From contig JAKLKW010000019.1 in the NCBI GenBank assembly GCA_023150455.1, positions 1 through 64,000 on the forward strand: 64,000 nucleotides of DNA, given 5' to 3'. This document shows, piece by piece, positions 35,792 through 45,477 of this stretch (position 1 is its first letter; each line of letters opens with the position of its first letter). The notes beneath the pieces are model-generated. The model searched no databases. It saw nothing but the letters and a program-made list of their open reading frames with translations, and was not told the DNA's origin. This DNA is from Alphaproteobacteria bacterium (GTDB lineage Bacteria > Pseudomonadota > Alphaproteobacteria > JAEULC01). The position numbers were made by a program, and so were the translations under genes.

Positions 35792-37219
35792 TCACGGCTC
35801 GGGCAGGGCGGCCGTCCTGCTGCGCTCGGCTTCCGCCGGCCGGGGCGTCGGGCGCGCGGCCGGCACGTAGACGGTGAAGGTGCTGCCCTCGCCCACTTCG
35901 CTCTCGATGGTCAAGGCGCCGCGATGGCGGCTGACGATATGCTTGACGATGGCAAGCCCCAGGCCGGTGCCGCCGAGCTGGCGCGAGCGCGCCGCGTCGA
36001 CGCGATAGAAGCGCTCGGTCAGGCGCGGCAAATGGCGCCGCTCGATGCCGTCGCCGCGGTCGATCACGGCCACCGCCACGGCGCCGAGCGACCCGCCGAC
36101 GAGACCCGGCGCCGCCGTCGCGTGCCAGCCGCGCACGGTCACCGCGGTGCCCGCGCGGGCATACTTGATCGCGTTGACCACGAGGTTCTGGAAGACCTGG
36201 GCCAGCTGGTCCTCGTCGCCGGTCGCCGGCGGCAGGCCGGGTGCGATCTCGAGCTCGAGCGTCATCTTGCGTTCCGCCGCCTGCGGCCGCAGCGCATCGA
36301 GCACCCCGCGCAGCGTCTCGCCGACATCGGCCGTCGCGGTCGGCGGCGTGTGCTCGAACAGCTCGATGCGCGACAGCGACAAGAGGTCGTTGACGAGGCG
36401 CGTCATGCGTTGCGCCTGGTCGTGCATGATGGCGAGAAAGCGCTCGCGCGCCGATTCGTCGTCCTTGGCCGGGCCGCGCAGCGTCTCGACGAAGCCCAGC
36501 AGCGTCGCCAGCGGCGTGCGCAGCTCGTGGCTGGCGTTGGCGACGAAATCGGCGCGCATCTGCTCGCCGCGGCGGATCACGGTCATGTCGTTCAGCGTCA
36601 CGACGGCGGCGACGTCCGGCAGGTCGAGCGCGACCTGCCCGACATGCGCCGTGAAGTGCCGCTCGACCGGCACAGCGAGGGAGAACTCCACCTCGCGCGC
36701 GGTCTCGCCCCCGAGCACGGCGTCGACGGCCTGCAGCAGCAGGGGATGGCGGATCGAGGCGGTCAGGTCGCGGCCCACGCCGGCCTTGCCGACGATCTGC
36801 GCCGCGGCACGGTTGACGCGCACCACGCGCCGCTCGGCATCGAGCAGCAGCAGCGGCACCGGCAGCCCGTCGAGGATGGATTGCGCGACGCGCCGCCCGC
36901 TGTCGCCGACGCGCAGGCTCTGCGCCGCGCGGTCGATCGCGCCCGCCGCGCCGAGCAGGCGGGCGAGGGCGCCGTGGCGCGGCGCTTCGCTCGGCTCGCC
37001 TTCGTTCGATGCGCGCAAGGCGCGCAGGAAGCGCACGGTTTCGGCGGTCGCCAGCGCGCCGAGCACGGCGCCGGCGGCCGCCGACAGCAGCGCCCCGGAC
37101 AGGGCCGCCACGGGCGCCAGCGCACCCGCCAGCCACAGCGCCGCCAGGGCCGCCCAGCCCGGCAGCGCGAGGATGGCGGCGAGCAGCACGGCGCGCAGCA
37201 GCGTCGGCAGCTTGTCCAT
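35792..37219 (-). CDS. phoR: Phosphate regulon sensor histidine kinase PhoR
   Basis: The 475-residue kinase has two membrane helices in the first 60 residues with almost no periplasmic loop, a PAS domain (about 110-205, starting [25 protein letters not shown]), the HisKA phospho-acceptor His in [25 protein letters not shown] (about residue 238), and an ATPase domain with [36 protein letters not shown] and [14 protein letters not shown]. It phosphorylates PhoB on phosphate limitation, with PstSCAB-PhoU as sensor. Here it precedes pstS, whereas in other bacteria it commonly follows phoB. Confidence 0.94.
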   Translation of the reverse strand: MDKLPTLLRAVLLAAILALPGWAALAALWLAGALAPVAALSGALLSAAAGAVLGALATAETVRFLRALRASNEGEPSEAPRHGALARLLGAAGAIDRAAQSLRVGDSGRRVAQSILDGLPVPLLLLDAERRVVRVNRAAAQIVGKAGVGRDLTASIRHPLLLQAVDAVLGGETAREVEFSLAVPVERHFTAHVGQVALDLPDVAAVVTLNDMTVIRRGEQMRADFVANASHELRTPLATLLGFVETLRGPAKDDESARERFLAIMHDQAQRMTRLVNDLLSLSRIELFEHTPPTATADVGETLRGVLDALRPQAAERKMTLELEIAPGLPPATGDEDQLAQVFQNLVVNAIKYARAGTAVTVRGWHATAAPGLVGGSLGAVAVAVIDRGDGIERRHLPRLTERFYRVDAARSRQLGGTGLGLAIVKHIVSRHRGALTIESEVGEGSTFTVYVPAARPTPRPAEAERSRTAALPEP

Positions 37220-37279
37220 GGCGCCTGAGAGAAAGCCGCGGGCGCGGCCCCCGTCAAGCCTTCGTCCCTGTGGATTGTG

Positions 37280-38407
37280 TTAGCCGATGCGCAGCACGGG
37301 CTCGCCCAGCGCATCCATCAGCGGCACGACGCCGAGCCCCGACGCGGCCGAGGCGGCGAGCGTGCCTTCGCGCCGCTTGGGCGCGCCGACGGCGATCGGC
37401 CTCGTGACGTAGCTGTTGAAGTCGGTCGCCGCGAACAGGAACTCCGGCGCCGTCGAATGCGCGAGATGCGCGATCGCCGCGGTGACGATGTCGCCGCCCC
37501 AGGTGTCCTCGATGATCATGGCGAGGCCGAGCGACTGGCAGAGGTCGCGGATCTGCCGCGCCTTGGTGAGGCCGCCGACCTTGGAGATCTTGAGATTGAC
37601 CACGTCGGCGGCGCGGTCCTGCGCCGCGCGCAGCACCATCCCCACGCCGTCGATCACCTCGTCGAGGATGAACGGGCGCTGTGTGCGCTCGCGGATCGCG
37701 CGGCATTCCTCGTAGCTGGGGCAGGGCTGCTCGATATAGACGTCGACGTCCTTGACCGCGTCGACCACGCGCGTCGCCTGGTGCATCAGCCAGCCCGTGT
37801 TGGCGTCGGCTATCAGCACGTCGCCGGGCTTGAGCTTCTCGGCGCAGGCCTTGATACGCTCGATATCGGTGTCCGGGTCGCCGCCGACCTTGAGCTGGAA
37901 CTTCGAGTAGCCTTCCTTGCGGTAGTCGCCGACGCGGCCCGCCATCTGCTTCGCGCTCTCCTGCGAGATGGCGCGATAGAGCCGGAACGAATCGCCGTGC
38001 GCGCCGCCGAGCAGGGTCGCGACCGGCAGGCCGGCGATCTTGCCGGTGATGTCCCAGCAGGCCATGTCGAGCGCCGACTTGACATAGGGATGACCGCGCA
38101 TCGCCTGGTCCATGCGCCGGTTGAGCGCGCCGAGCGCGGTCGGATCCTGCCCGATCAGCGCCGGCGCCAGCTCCTTGATGCCGGCGCGGGCGCCGGCGGC
38201 GTAGGCCGGCAGGTAGGCAGGGCCGAGCGGACAGACCTCGCCATAGCCGGTCACCCCGGCATCGGTTTCGACCGCGACCACCGTGCTGTCGAACACCGTC
38301 ACCTGGTTCCCGCCCGACCATTTGTAGCTGCCCTCGTGCAGCGGCAGCTCGACGCGCCAGGCGCTGATCTGGGTGATGCGCGGATGGGACTTGGCAGATG
38401 CGGTCAT
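37280..38407 (-). CDS. Mandelate racemase / muconate lactonizing enzyme family protein
   Basis: The 375-residue enolase-superfamily enzyme has the N-terminal capping domain ([16 protein letters not shown]...) and a TIM barrel with the general-base lysine region KFQLKVGG, metal ligands in [16 protein letters not shown] and FILDEVIDG, and the second lysine KISKVGGL. The pattern resembles the cis-3-hydroxyproline dehydratase / hydroxyproline-betaine epimerase subgroup, but subgroup assignment is tentative. The start codon is the ATG at 38407. A decayed, divergent copy of its first 25 codons and upstream bases lies at 45587-45675 (see that entry). Confidence 0.9.
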   Translation of the reverse strand: MTASAKSHPRITQISAWRVELPLHEGSYKWSGGNQVTVFDSTVVAVETDAGVTGYGEVCPLGPAYLPAYAAGARAGIKELAPALIGQDPTALGALNRRMDQAMRGHPYVKSALDMACWDITGKIAGLPVATLLGGAHGDSFRLYRAISQESAKQMAGRVGDYRKEGYSKFQLKVGGDPDTDIERIKACAEKLKPGDVLIADANTGWLMHQATRVVDAVKDVDVYIEQPCPSYEECRAIRERTQRPFILDEVIDGVGMVLRAAQDRAADVVNLKISKVGGLTKARQIRDLCQSLGLAMIIEDTWGGDIVTAAIAHLAHSTAPEFLFAATDFNSYVTRPIAVGAPKRREGTLAASAASGLGVVPLMDALGEPVLRIG

Positions 38408-38565
38408 GGATGGCGGTCTCCGGCGGCGGAAGGGCTGAGAGGATTACGCGACCCGTGCCGGTCTGTCACGCCGGGCCGCCGCGACGGCCGCACCGCAACG
38501 AGATGCGGGCGGGGCGCCGTGTAGCATCCCGCCCGCCGGATAGGGAAACAGAGTCAGGACCGCGT

Positions 38566-40975
38566 TCAGCCAGTGCGGTATTCCTGCGACTTGAAGCTCA
38601 GCCGCCGCGTCACTTCCGGCGCGTCGGCGATCTTTCGGATATTGGCCCAGGTCTGCTTGTAGTTCGGGATCACCAGCTCGTTGACGCCGGCGTTGATCAC
38701 GTTGCCTTGGACGCCGGTCGGATATGCGAAGAGCATGAAGGTCTGGCCGCGCTTCGCCGATGCCGTGGGCTGCACCATCGCCTGGGTCGACCCGGCCTCG
38801 TTGTAAACCTCGACCAGATCGCCCGCCTGCAGCGAGAGTTCCTTCATGTCGTCCGGATTCATCTCGATGAAGGGGAACGGCATGCGATCCATCACGAAGT
38901 CGTTGTGCTGGTCCATGAAGGCGTTCTGCCAGACGATGTTGGCCCGGCCGTTATTGATGAGGAACTTGTTCTTCGCCTTCTGCTCCGCCTTGCCGGCAGC
39001 CTGCAAGCCGCGCCAGGGGGTCGCCATGAAGCGGGCCTTGCCATCCTTCGTGCTGAACTTGCCGTCGGCATAGAGACGTTGCGTGCCGACGATCTTGTTG
39101 TCCCGGAACCCGGTCGCCGGCTCCTGGAAGCCGTTGTTGCCCATGGCCCGCAGGCGGGCATAGGTGACATGCTGCCCGCCTTCCGCGTGCTTGTTGTAGC
39201 CGTCCATGAAGGCGTCTTCTTCGCTCTTCCAGTCGTAGCCCTTGAACTGCTCGGCGTACTTGGCATTGCCCTGCTCGCGGAAGACGCGCTCCAAAGCTCG
39301 AGCCAGGGCCGCGGCGATCAGGCAGTCGGGCTTGGCCTGGCCGGGGGGGTCGGCGTAACGCTCGGTCAGGCGCATGCGGCGCTCGCCGTTCATCGACGTC
39401 AGATTCATCTCGCCGGCGACCGCCGCGGGCAGCCACACATGGCTCGCCTGGCCGATTTGGGTCGGCACGATGTCGACGTCGACCGAGAACAGGCCGCCCT
39501 GACGGATCGCCACCATGATCGCATCGACCATGGCTTTGCGGTCACCCCAGGGCACGGTGTTCATGGCGTCCTTCACCATGTCGGTGCGCCGCTTGTAGAC
39601 CTGCTTGAACTTGTGGGCGTTCAACGTGGTCTTGTAGTGGTCGCAGGCCCAGACGTGGTGCACGCCACCGCGGCCTTCGATGAGAAGCTTGTCGACATAG
39701 GCCGCCGGGCGGCCGACATGGGCGTCGGAGGGCCGCACGTAGCCTTCCTGATGGCCGCCGAGGCGGACAACGCCGCCACCGGGCCGGCCGACATTGCCCG
39801 TCGCCAGGGCAAGGTTGGTGATCGCCCCGTTGGTGCGATAGTTGTCGTTGCCCCAAATGATGCCCTTCTCGTAGCCGAACATCGTCCGGCGGCGCTTGCC
39901 GCCTTCCTTCGGCTCCGCGATCCAGTGCGCCGCCTTGCGCATGTCCTCGACCTTGAGGCCGGTGATCTTGGCCGCGTCCTCGAGCGAGGTCTTGTTGGTG
40001 GCCAGCGTCGTGGCGAAATCGGTGAGCTCGCCGCCACCGGCCGCGCCACCGCCGGGGCGGGCGGGAACCATGGCCGCGCCGGCAGCGGCAGCCAGAGTGT
40101 GGGCGGCGATGAACTGCTTGTCGACCCAGCCTTTCTCGGCGATGTAGGTCAGCAGCGCGTTGAACAGGACCAGGTCGGTCCCGGACTCGAGCGCCAGGTG
40201 CAGCACGTTGTCCTTGCCCGCCTCCGTCTCGCAGGCGGCGACCGTCACCGTGCGTCGTGGATCGACGATGACGATCTTGGCTGGTGCGTGCGCCTCGCCC
40301 GGCAGTTGCTGTTTCTTCTTGTCCATGGAGGTTCCCCGGAGATTGGGAACCCAATGGTTCAGGAAGTAGTTGGTTTGCGTCTCGAGCGGATTGGTGCCGA
40401 TCGCGACGATCGTGTCGGCAAGCTCGGCATCCTCGTAGCAATTGTTGAGCTCGCCGACGCCCATGTCCCGCGTGGCGTGAACCTCGGAGTTGTAGGCCGG
40501 CCTGTTGTGGATGCGGACGTTCTTGACCTTCATGGAGCCGAAATAGAGCTTGCCGGTGCCCCAGGTGTTCTCGTAGCCGCCTGCGGAGCCGCCATGATCG
40601 AACATCGACACGAACAGACCGTCCTCGCTGCGGCGAGGTGTGGTTTTCGGCCATCCGCGCCCCGCGGATCGACCCGAGCCCCGAGTTCACGACGCAGCCG
40701 ACGTCCGGCTTGATGACGAGGTGAACGTCCTGGCCGTTCTGCTTGACGATGTTGTACATCGACGGCGGGTACCAGGCCGGCGTCTCCGCGCCCTGCTGCT
40801 TGGCGAGGTCCACCCCGAACTTGTTCTGGCTCGGCGCGAAGCCGCCCTGCCGATTGGCGGGCCAGCTATAGGCCTTGTAGCCGCAGCCGACGATGCAGTA
40901 GTGGCAGGTGACGTTGTGTTCCTTGGCGTCGGCCGGGATGATCGGAAGCCGATCGACTTGCCGCTTGAAGGTCAT
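38566..40975 (-). pseudogene. aioA: Arsenite oxidase large subunit AioA, disrupted by an internal frame-breaking deletion
   Basis: Two frames together encode a molybdopterin arsenite oxidase catalytic subunit. The 5' part (40975 to about 40630) starts MTFKRQVDRLPIIP and holds the [3Fe-4S] ligands Cys24-x2-Cys27-x3-Cys31 (CHYCIVGC). The 3' part (from about 40626) resumes at EDGLFVSMFDHGG and runs through FENTWGTGK-like sequence, RIHNRPAYNSE, NNCYEDAELAD and LTSMNGERR to the normal end. Near 40624-40632 roughly 45 residues seen in this place in other AioA proteins are missing and the frame shifts. No single frame can produce the enzyme, so it is inactive unless the deletion is an assembly error. 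It starts 12 bp after aioB. Confidence 0.88.
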
Positions 40976-40986
40976 GGCAGCCCTCC

Positions 40987-41508
40987 TCAAAGCACGTTGG
41001 AAAGCCGGCCGTACAGGAGCTCGTCGACCCCTTCGGCGTAAATGTCGCCCTTGGCGTCGACGCGCAGCGTGAACTGGGCCAGGTTCTGCGTCGCGTGTCC
41101 CCAGATCTGCTGGCCGCCCTTTTCGCAATCGAAGCGACCGTAGTGCCCGGGGCAGTTGAGCGTCTTGTCGGCCGCGACGTAGTTGAGCGGGAAGCCCTTG
41201 TGGGGACACAAGGTCGAGAACGCGACGACGTCGCGTTCCGGCCCGACGCCGCCTTCGACCGCGCGGCCGAGCTTCAGCAGGACGCCCGGGGAGTCCGCGT
41301 CGGGATAGGCGATGTCGACCGGCTGGTCGACCTTCAGATCCTTCACGTTGCCCAGCTTGGCGCCGGGATAGGCGACGCGGGCCAATGTCGGCGCTGCTTC
41401 GGCCCGGTTGGCCACGAACGTGGCGGCTGCGACGCCGGCAGCCGCGATGCCGCCGCCGCGCAGGAAATGACGGCGGCCGATCTCGGCCATCCGATGGCAC
41501 TTGGTCAT
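40987..41508 (-). CDS. aioB: Arsenite oxidase small subunit AioB (Rieske protein)
   Basis: The 173-residue periplasmic Rieske subunit has a Tat signal (GRRHFLRGGGIAAAGVAAATF, cleaved near 39) and the cluster ligands Cys101-x-His103 (CPHKG) and Cys119-x2-His122 (CPGH). Residues 106 (Phe) and 121 (Gly) take the places where some AioB proteins have a disulfide pair, so this is the disulfide-free type described for strain NT-26. It passes electrons from AioA to a cytochrome c. ATG 41508 is preceded by GGGAGG. It is first in aioBA and has a sigma-54 promoter upstream. Confidence 0.95.
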   Translation of the reverse strand: MTKCHRMAEIGRRHFLRGGGIAAAGVAAATFVANRAEAAPTLARVAYPGAKLGNVKDLKVDQPVDIAYPDADSPGVLLKLGRAVEGGVGPERDVVAFSTLCPHKGFPLNYVAADKTLNCPGHYGRFDCEKGGQQIWGHATQNLAQFTLRVDAKGDIYAEGVDELLYGRLSNVL

Positions 41509-41556
41509 GCGTGTCCTCCCACCCGACCGTGTGAACAGGTCTTGCCGGCGGGAAGA

Positions 41557-41571
41557 GCAAGCTGCGGACCA
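41557..41571 (-). promoter_or_regulatory. Sigma-54 (-24/-12) promoter of aioBA
   Basis: On the minus strand TGG-TCCGCAGC-TTGC has the invariant GG and GC elements with exact 8-base spacing between TGG and TTGC, and resembles TGGCACG-N4-TTGC. It lies 49 bp upstream of the aioB ATG, giving a predicted start near 41546. AioR, encoded just upstream, is a sigma-54 activator, which makes this the expected promoter type. Confidence 0.82.
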
Positions 41572-41635
41572 GCGCGGCAGTCCCTGGCGCGTCAGGGGCT
41601 TAACGATGACGCCGCGGTCCGGCGCCGGTCAGGAC

Positions 41636-41651
41636 GTTCGGAGATCCGGAC
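41636..41651. promoter_or_regulatory. Candidate AioR enhancer site 2 (GTTCGG-N4-CCGGAC)
   Basis: GTTCGGAGATCCGGAC repeats the half-site layout of the perfect dyad at 41669-41684 with one changed base in the right arm. Centres of the two sites are 33 bp apart, about three helical turns, so a regulator would bind both on the same DNA face. It lies about 98 bp upstream of the predicted aioBA start. Confidence 0.65.
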
Positions 41652-41668
41652 GCGCCGGCGGGCGCGAT

Positions 41669-41684
41669 GTTCGGGACGCCGAAC
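41669..41684. promoter_or_regulatory. Candidate AioR enhancer site 1 (perfect GTTCGG-N4-CCGAAC dyad)
   Basis: GTTCGGGACGCCGAAC is a perfect 6-bp inverted repeat with a 4-base spacer, 4 bases after the aioR stop codon and about 130 bp upstream of the predicted aioBA start. The spacing and the matching second copy suggest sigma-54 enhancer sites. A short transcription-terminating hairpin after aioR is an alternative, but there is no T-run. Confidence 0.68.
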
Positions 41685-41687
41685 GGC

Positions 41688-43034
41688 TCAGGCTTCGCCT
41701 TCGGGGTTCAGGCCGAGCCGCCGCATCTTCTCCCACAACGTCGTGCGCGAGATGCTCAGCAGCTCCGCCGCCTTGCCGACCTGCCCGCCCGTGCGCTCGA
41801 GGGCGGACAGGATGTGGCGGCGCTCGGCTTCGTCGCGCGCCTCGGCCAGCGACATCGATTCGGCGCCGGCCGGCGCGGCTGCGTTGCCGGGCACGGCCTC
41901 CGGGAACAGCGCCGGCGCATCGACCAAGGATGCATCGCTGAGCGCGACCGCTCGCTCGATCCGGTTGCGCAGCTCGCGCACGTTGCCGGTCCAGGCATGG
42001 GTGCGCATCGCTTCGCGGGCGGCGAGCGTGAACCCGCGGACGTCGCGGCCGAACAGGTCGCAGAACTCGTCGAGGAACCGCCGCGCCAGACCCGGGATGT
42101 CCTCCTGCCTCTGCCGGAGCGGCGGGATCGCCACCGGAATCACGTTGACGCGGTAGTAGAGGTCCTCGCGGAAGCGCCCGTCGCGCACGCGCGCATCGAG
42201 ATCGGCGTTGGTGGCGCAGAACAGCCGCGCGCGGAACTCGACCGGCCGCTCGCCGCCGACGCGGAAGAACACGCGCTCCTGCACCAGGCGCAGCAGCTTG
42301 GCCTGCACGGCCGGCGGCAGCTCGGCGACCTCGTCGAGGAACAGTACGCCGTCGCGCGCGCGCTCGGCATAGCCTTCGTGCCGGCTGGTCGCGCTGGTGA
42401 AGGCGCCGCGCTCGTGGCCGAACAGCTCGCTGTCGATCAGCTCGGGCGGGATGGCGGCGCAGTTGACCGCCATGAACGGCTTGACCGCGCGCGGTGAGAT
42501 CCGATGGACGAAGCGCGCGGCCACTTCCTTGCCGACGCCGCTTTCGCCCGTGAACAGCAGGTTGCTGTCGATGTCGCCGACGCGCCGCAGCAGCGTCTCG
42601 ATCCGCCGCATCGGCGCTGACGTGCCGAGAACCGCATCTTCGCCCGGGTGCAGGGCGTCGTGCTGCTCGAGCAGGCGGTCGATGCGCGCGAGGAACTCCG
42701 GTAGGTCGAAGGGCTTGGTGATGTAGTCGTCGGCACCTTCGCGGATCAGCCGCACGGCCTGGGGAATCTCGCCGTAAGCGGTCATGAACAGGACGGGCAC
42801 GTCGCGCAAGCGCGCGCGGGCGCGCTGGAACAGCTCCTCCCCGTTCATGTCGGGCAGGCGGATGTCGCAGATGACGAGATCGGGACGCTCAGCCGAGAGC
42901 CCGGCCAGCGCTTCGCCGCCGGTCTGCCACCAGATCGGCGCGTGCTTTTCCAGCGACAGGCGTTGCACCAGGGACTCGCCCATGATCGGGTCGTCCTCGA
43001 TCACCGCGATGCGACAGGACTTAAGCGACTGCAT
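41688..43034 (-). CDS. aioR: Sigma-54 dependent response regulator AioR
   Basis: The 448-residue NtrC-family activator has a receiver domain (Asp57 in DLVICDIRLPDMNG, Lys107 in ITKPFD), an AAA+ domain (about 135-365) with Walker A GESGVGKE (163-170), Walker B GVLFLDEVAELP, and the sigma-54 contact loop at 210-215, and a Fis-type HTH at the C-terminus (LERTGGQVGKAAELLSISRTTLWEKMRRLGL). The contact loop reads GAFTSA instead of the usual GAFTGA. It is partnered by AioS and activates aioBA. ATG 43034 overlaps the end of aioS by 14 bp; a start at 43067 is less likely. Confidence 0.93.
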   Translation of the reverse strand: MQSLKSCRIAVIEDDPIMGESLVQRLSLEKHAPIWWQTGGEALAGLSAERPDLVICDIRLPDMNGEELFQRARARLRDVPVLFMTAYGEIPQAVRLIREGADDYITKPFDLPEFLARIDRLLEQHDALHPGEDAVLGTSAPMRRIETLLRRVGDIDSNLLFTGESGVGKEVAARFVHRISPRAVKPFMAVNCAAIPPELIDSELFGHERGAFTSATSRHEGYAERARDGVLFLDEVAELPPAVQAKLLRLVQERVFFRVGGERPVEFRARLFCATNADLDARVRDGRFREDLYYRVNVIPVAIPPLRQRQEDIPGLARRFLDEFCDLFGRDVRGFTLAAREAMRTHAWTGNVRELRNRIERAVALSDASLVDAPALFPEAVPGNAAAPAGAESMSLAEARDEAERRHILSALERTGGQVGKAAELLSISRTTLWEKMRRLGLNPEGEA

Positions 43035-44472
43035 CGAGCCGTTCTCCCTTCGTGACGGGAACGACAATCGCGAGCGTCGTTCCTTTGCCCGGCGCAGTCC
43101 GGATCGCGACCGTGCCGCCGATCCGGTTCAGCAGCCGCGCCGCGGTCCACAGGCCCAGCCCGACCTTGGCGCTGGGCGCTTCCGGCGATGCGCTGCCGAG
43201 CAGCGCCGCCATGTCGGGCGGGAGGCCGGGCCCTTCGTCGCCGATCTCGAACCGGACACTGTCGCCGTCGCGCGCCGCCGCGACCCGCACACACCCGCCG
43301 ACCGGCGAGGCCGCGCAGGCGTTGAGCAGCAGGTTGAGCACGATCTGCCTGACTGCGGCGCCGTCGACCTGCAGCGTCGCCGGCAGGGAATTGTGCCAAT
43401 CGAGCCGGATCCTCCGCCGGACGGTCTCGTGCCGGACCAGGTAGCGCAGGTCGTCGATGTCGCCATGCGTCAGCCGGTCCGGCTGGTCGCCGCCCTTGTA
43501 GGTCACCAGCGCCGCGCGCACGACGTTCCTGATGCCGGTGAGCCCGCGCTCCAGCAGGTCCAGCGACCGGCGCCGGACGTCGACGTCGTCGCCGTGCTTC
43601 CTCAGCGTATCGACCGCGTTCACCATGCCGCCGAGCGGGTTGTTCACCTCGTGCGCCATGCTGGAGGTGAGCTTGCCCAGAAGATAGACCTTCTCCTCGC
43701 CCGCCAGCCGCTGCGCCAGCGCCTCGCGTTCGCCGATGGCGGCCGCCATCGCGTTGAATCGGTGGAACAAGCGGCCGAACTCGGTGCGCTCGTCGCCCAG
43801 CCGCTCCTGCGGGATCGCCTCGACCCGGCCGCCGCGCAAGCGCTCGACATGGACGCCCAGCAGCTTGATCGGGCCGACCATCCGCCGCGTCATGGCGTAG
43901 CCGACGACGGCGAACAGCAGCGCCAAGCCGGCGTTGAAGAGCACGAGCGTGCGCAGCACCTCGCGGCGCACCTGCAGCAGCTTGGCGATGTCGACCTCGG
44001 CGATCAGGTGCCCGATCAGCGTGCCGCTGTCGAGCAGCGGGCGATGCAGCAGCGCCGTTTTCTGCGCATCGTCGATCACGAGCTGCCGGCGATCGTCCAG
44101 CCGCCCAGCCAGCGCGGCGGTCACCGGATCGCCGACCGGGAAGCTGCGCGGGTCGGACGAGGCCAGCACCGAGCGTCCCGGCAGGGCCACGATGGCGTAG
44201 CGCAGGGTCAGGCCGGCATACCGGCCGCGCGCGCGGTCGAGCGCGTCGAAGGCCTCCCAGACGTCCTGACGCAGCACGGCGGGCGCGATCGCGGTCGACA
44301 GCCCGTCGAGATAGGCGCCGGCCAGCTCGCTGAGATGCGCTTCCTGATCCGACGTCAGGCGGCGGAGGATGACCGTGGACATCGCCGTCGCGACCAGGAT
44401 CATCAGGACAGCCACCGCCGCGGGCACCCTGACGGTCAGCGGCCAGGTCAGCGGCGATCGCCAGCGGGTCAC
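43021..44472 (-). CDS. aioS: Arsenite-responsive sensor histidine kinase AioS
   Basis: The 483-residue membrane kinase starts with a GTG at 44472 that overlaps the aioX stop by 4 bp. It has a membrane helix (about residues 14-36), a periplasmic domain to about 180, a second helix (about 190-212), a HAMP-like linker, the phospho-acceptor His in LTSSMAHEVNNPLGGMVNAVD, and an ATPase domain with QIVLNLLLNACAASP, GDEGPGLPPD and KVGLGLWTAARLL. With AioX it detects arsenite in the periplasm and phosphorylates AioR. The nearby operon supports this assignment strongly. Confidence 0.93.
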   Translation of the reverse strand: MTRWRSPLTWPLTVRVPAAVAVLMILVATAMSTVILRRLTSDQEAHLSELAGAYLDGLSTAIAPAVLRQDVWEAFDALDRARGRYAGLTLRYAIVALPGRSVLASSDPRSFPVGDPVTAALAGRLDDRRQLVIDDAQKTALLHRPLLDSGTLIGHLIAEVDIAKLLQVRREVLRTLVLFNAGLALLFAVVGYAMTRRMVGPIKLLGVHVERLRGGRVEAIPQERLGDERTEFGRLFHRFNAMAAAIGEREALAQRLAGEEKVYLLGKLTSSMAHEVNNPLGGMVNAVDTLRKHGDDVDVRRRSLDLLERGLTGIRNVVRAALVTYKGGDQPDRLTHGDIDDLRYLVRHETVRRRIRLDWHNSLPATLQVDGAAVRQIVLNLLLNACAASPVGGCVRVAAARDGDSVRFEIGDEGPGLPPDMAALLGSASPEAPSAKVGLGLWTAARLLNRIGGTVAIRTAPGKGTTLAIVVPVTKGERLDAVA

Positions 44473-45359
44473 ACCTGCTTCCTCACGAAGTCGTACTTGG
44501 CGGCGATGCCGTCGAACAGCGCGTCGTCGGGCGCGCCGAAGCGGTCCAGCCGCAGCATCGCCAGCACTCTGCGGCCAAGCGGATGATCGCTCATGCTCAA
44601 GAGGGCATGGCCGAGGCCACGCACGTTGGCCGACGACTCGTAGTTCCTGTTGCAGGCGACGGGGGGAAAGCCCAGCCATTCCGATTTTCGGATCACCCTT
44701 GTCTGCCGCGTGAGATCCGGATCGATCTCGGCGACGACCTCCCAAACGTAACCGTCCACGCTGCCGCTGTGGGCCAGCCCGGCGGCGACGGCGCGGATCA
44801 CGTTGCGGTGCCCGTAGGTGTAGAAGGTTCGCGAGAAGAACGAGGCCGGGCTTTCGCCCATCGTCGCCAGCAGATGGCGGGTCACCAGGAAGCCCGAGTT
44901 GCTGTCCGGGTCCGAGAAGGCGTGGATCTTCCCGCGCAGGTCCTCGACCGACCGGGCCGGGTCGTTCGCGTTGACGACGATGTAGGACTGGTAGCGTCCC
45001 TGGCCGTGATGGATCGGTATGGCCACGAGCGATAGCCGCTCGCGGTACTGGACGTAGGGGAAGCCGCAGATCCACGCGGCGTCGATCTGGCCGGACAGCA
45101 GCAGCGCGGTCATTTCCTGATAGGTGCGCCGCTTCACCAGCGCCACGTCGCGCCCGAGGCTCTCGCTCAGGTACTGCTCGAGCACCGTCAGCAGCTCGAG
45201 GTCCGAATCGAGAAAGACGGGCGTCAGGCCGAACGTCGCCGGCGCGGCGACGCGTGCGACAGCCGCCGGCGACGCCAACAGGACGCCGGCGGCGGCGCCG
45301 AGGAATCGGCGCCGCGACGTTCGCGGCGGCAGTTCTTCCGGCAGGGCGTGCCGGGACAT
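44469..45359 (-). CDS. aioX: Periplasmic arsenite-binding protein AioX (PhnD-like)
   Basis: The 296-residue PhnD/phosphonate-binding-like protein has a Tat signal (SRRRFLGAAAGVLLASPAAV) and the family pattern MTALLLSGQIDAAWICGFPYVQY, SYIVVNANDPARSVEDLRGK, FSDPDSNSGFLVTRHLLA and a SGSVDGYVWE strand. Cys98 in AAWICGFPY is at the place of the Cys shown to be needed for arsenite sensing in Agrobacterium AioX. It is first in the aioXSR operon. The 120 bp upstream of it hold no recognised promoter. Confidence 0.93.
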   Translation of the reverse strand: MSRHALPEELPPRTSRRRFLGAAAGVLLASPAAVARVAAPATFGLTPVFLDSDLELLTVLEQYLSESLGRDVALVKRRTYQEMTALLLSGQIDAAWICGFPYVQYRERLSLVAIPIHHGQGRYQSYIVVNANDPARSVEDLRGKIHAFSDPDSNSGFLVTRHLLATMGESPASFFSRTFYTYGHRNVIRAVAAGLAHSGSVDGYVWEVVAEIDPDLTRQTRVIRKSEWLGFPPVACNRNYESSANVRGLGHALLSMSDHPLGRRVLAMLRLDRFGAPDDALFDGIAAKYDFVRKQV

Positions 45360-45477
45360 TTCCTCACCCGTTTCGCGCCGTCGCTGCTCCGCGGCGCCTC
45401 TCGGTCCTCCACCGAGGTTAGTTCCTCACCGCCCACTCCGCAAAGGTCAATCCGCCCGGTGAATGCCGCAATCGCCA

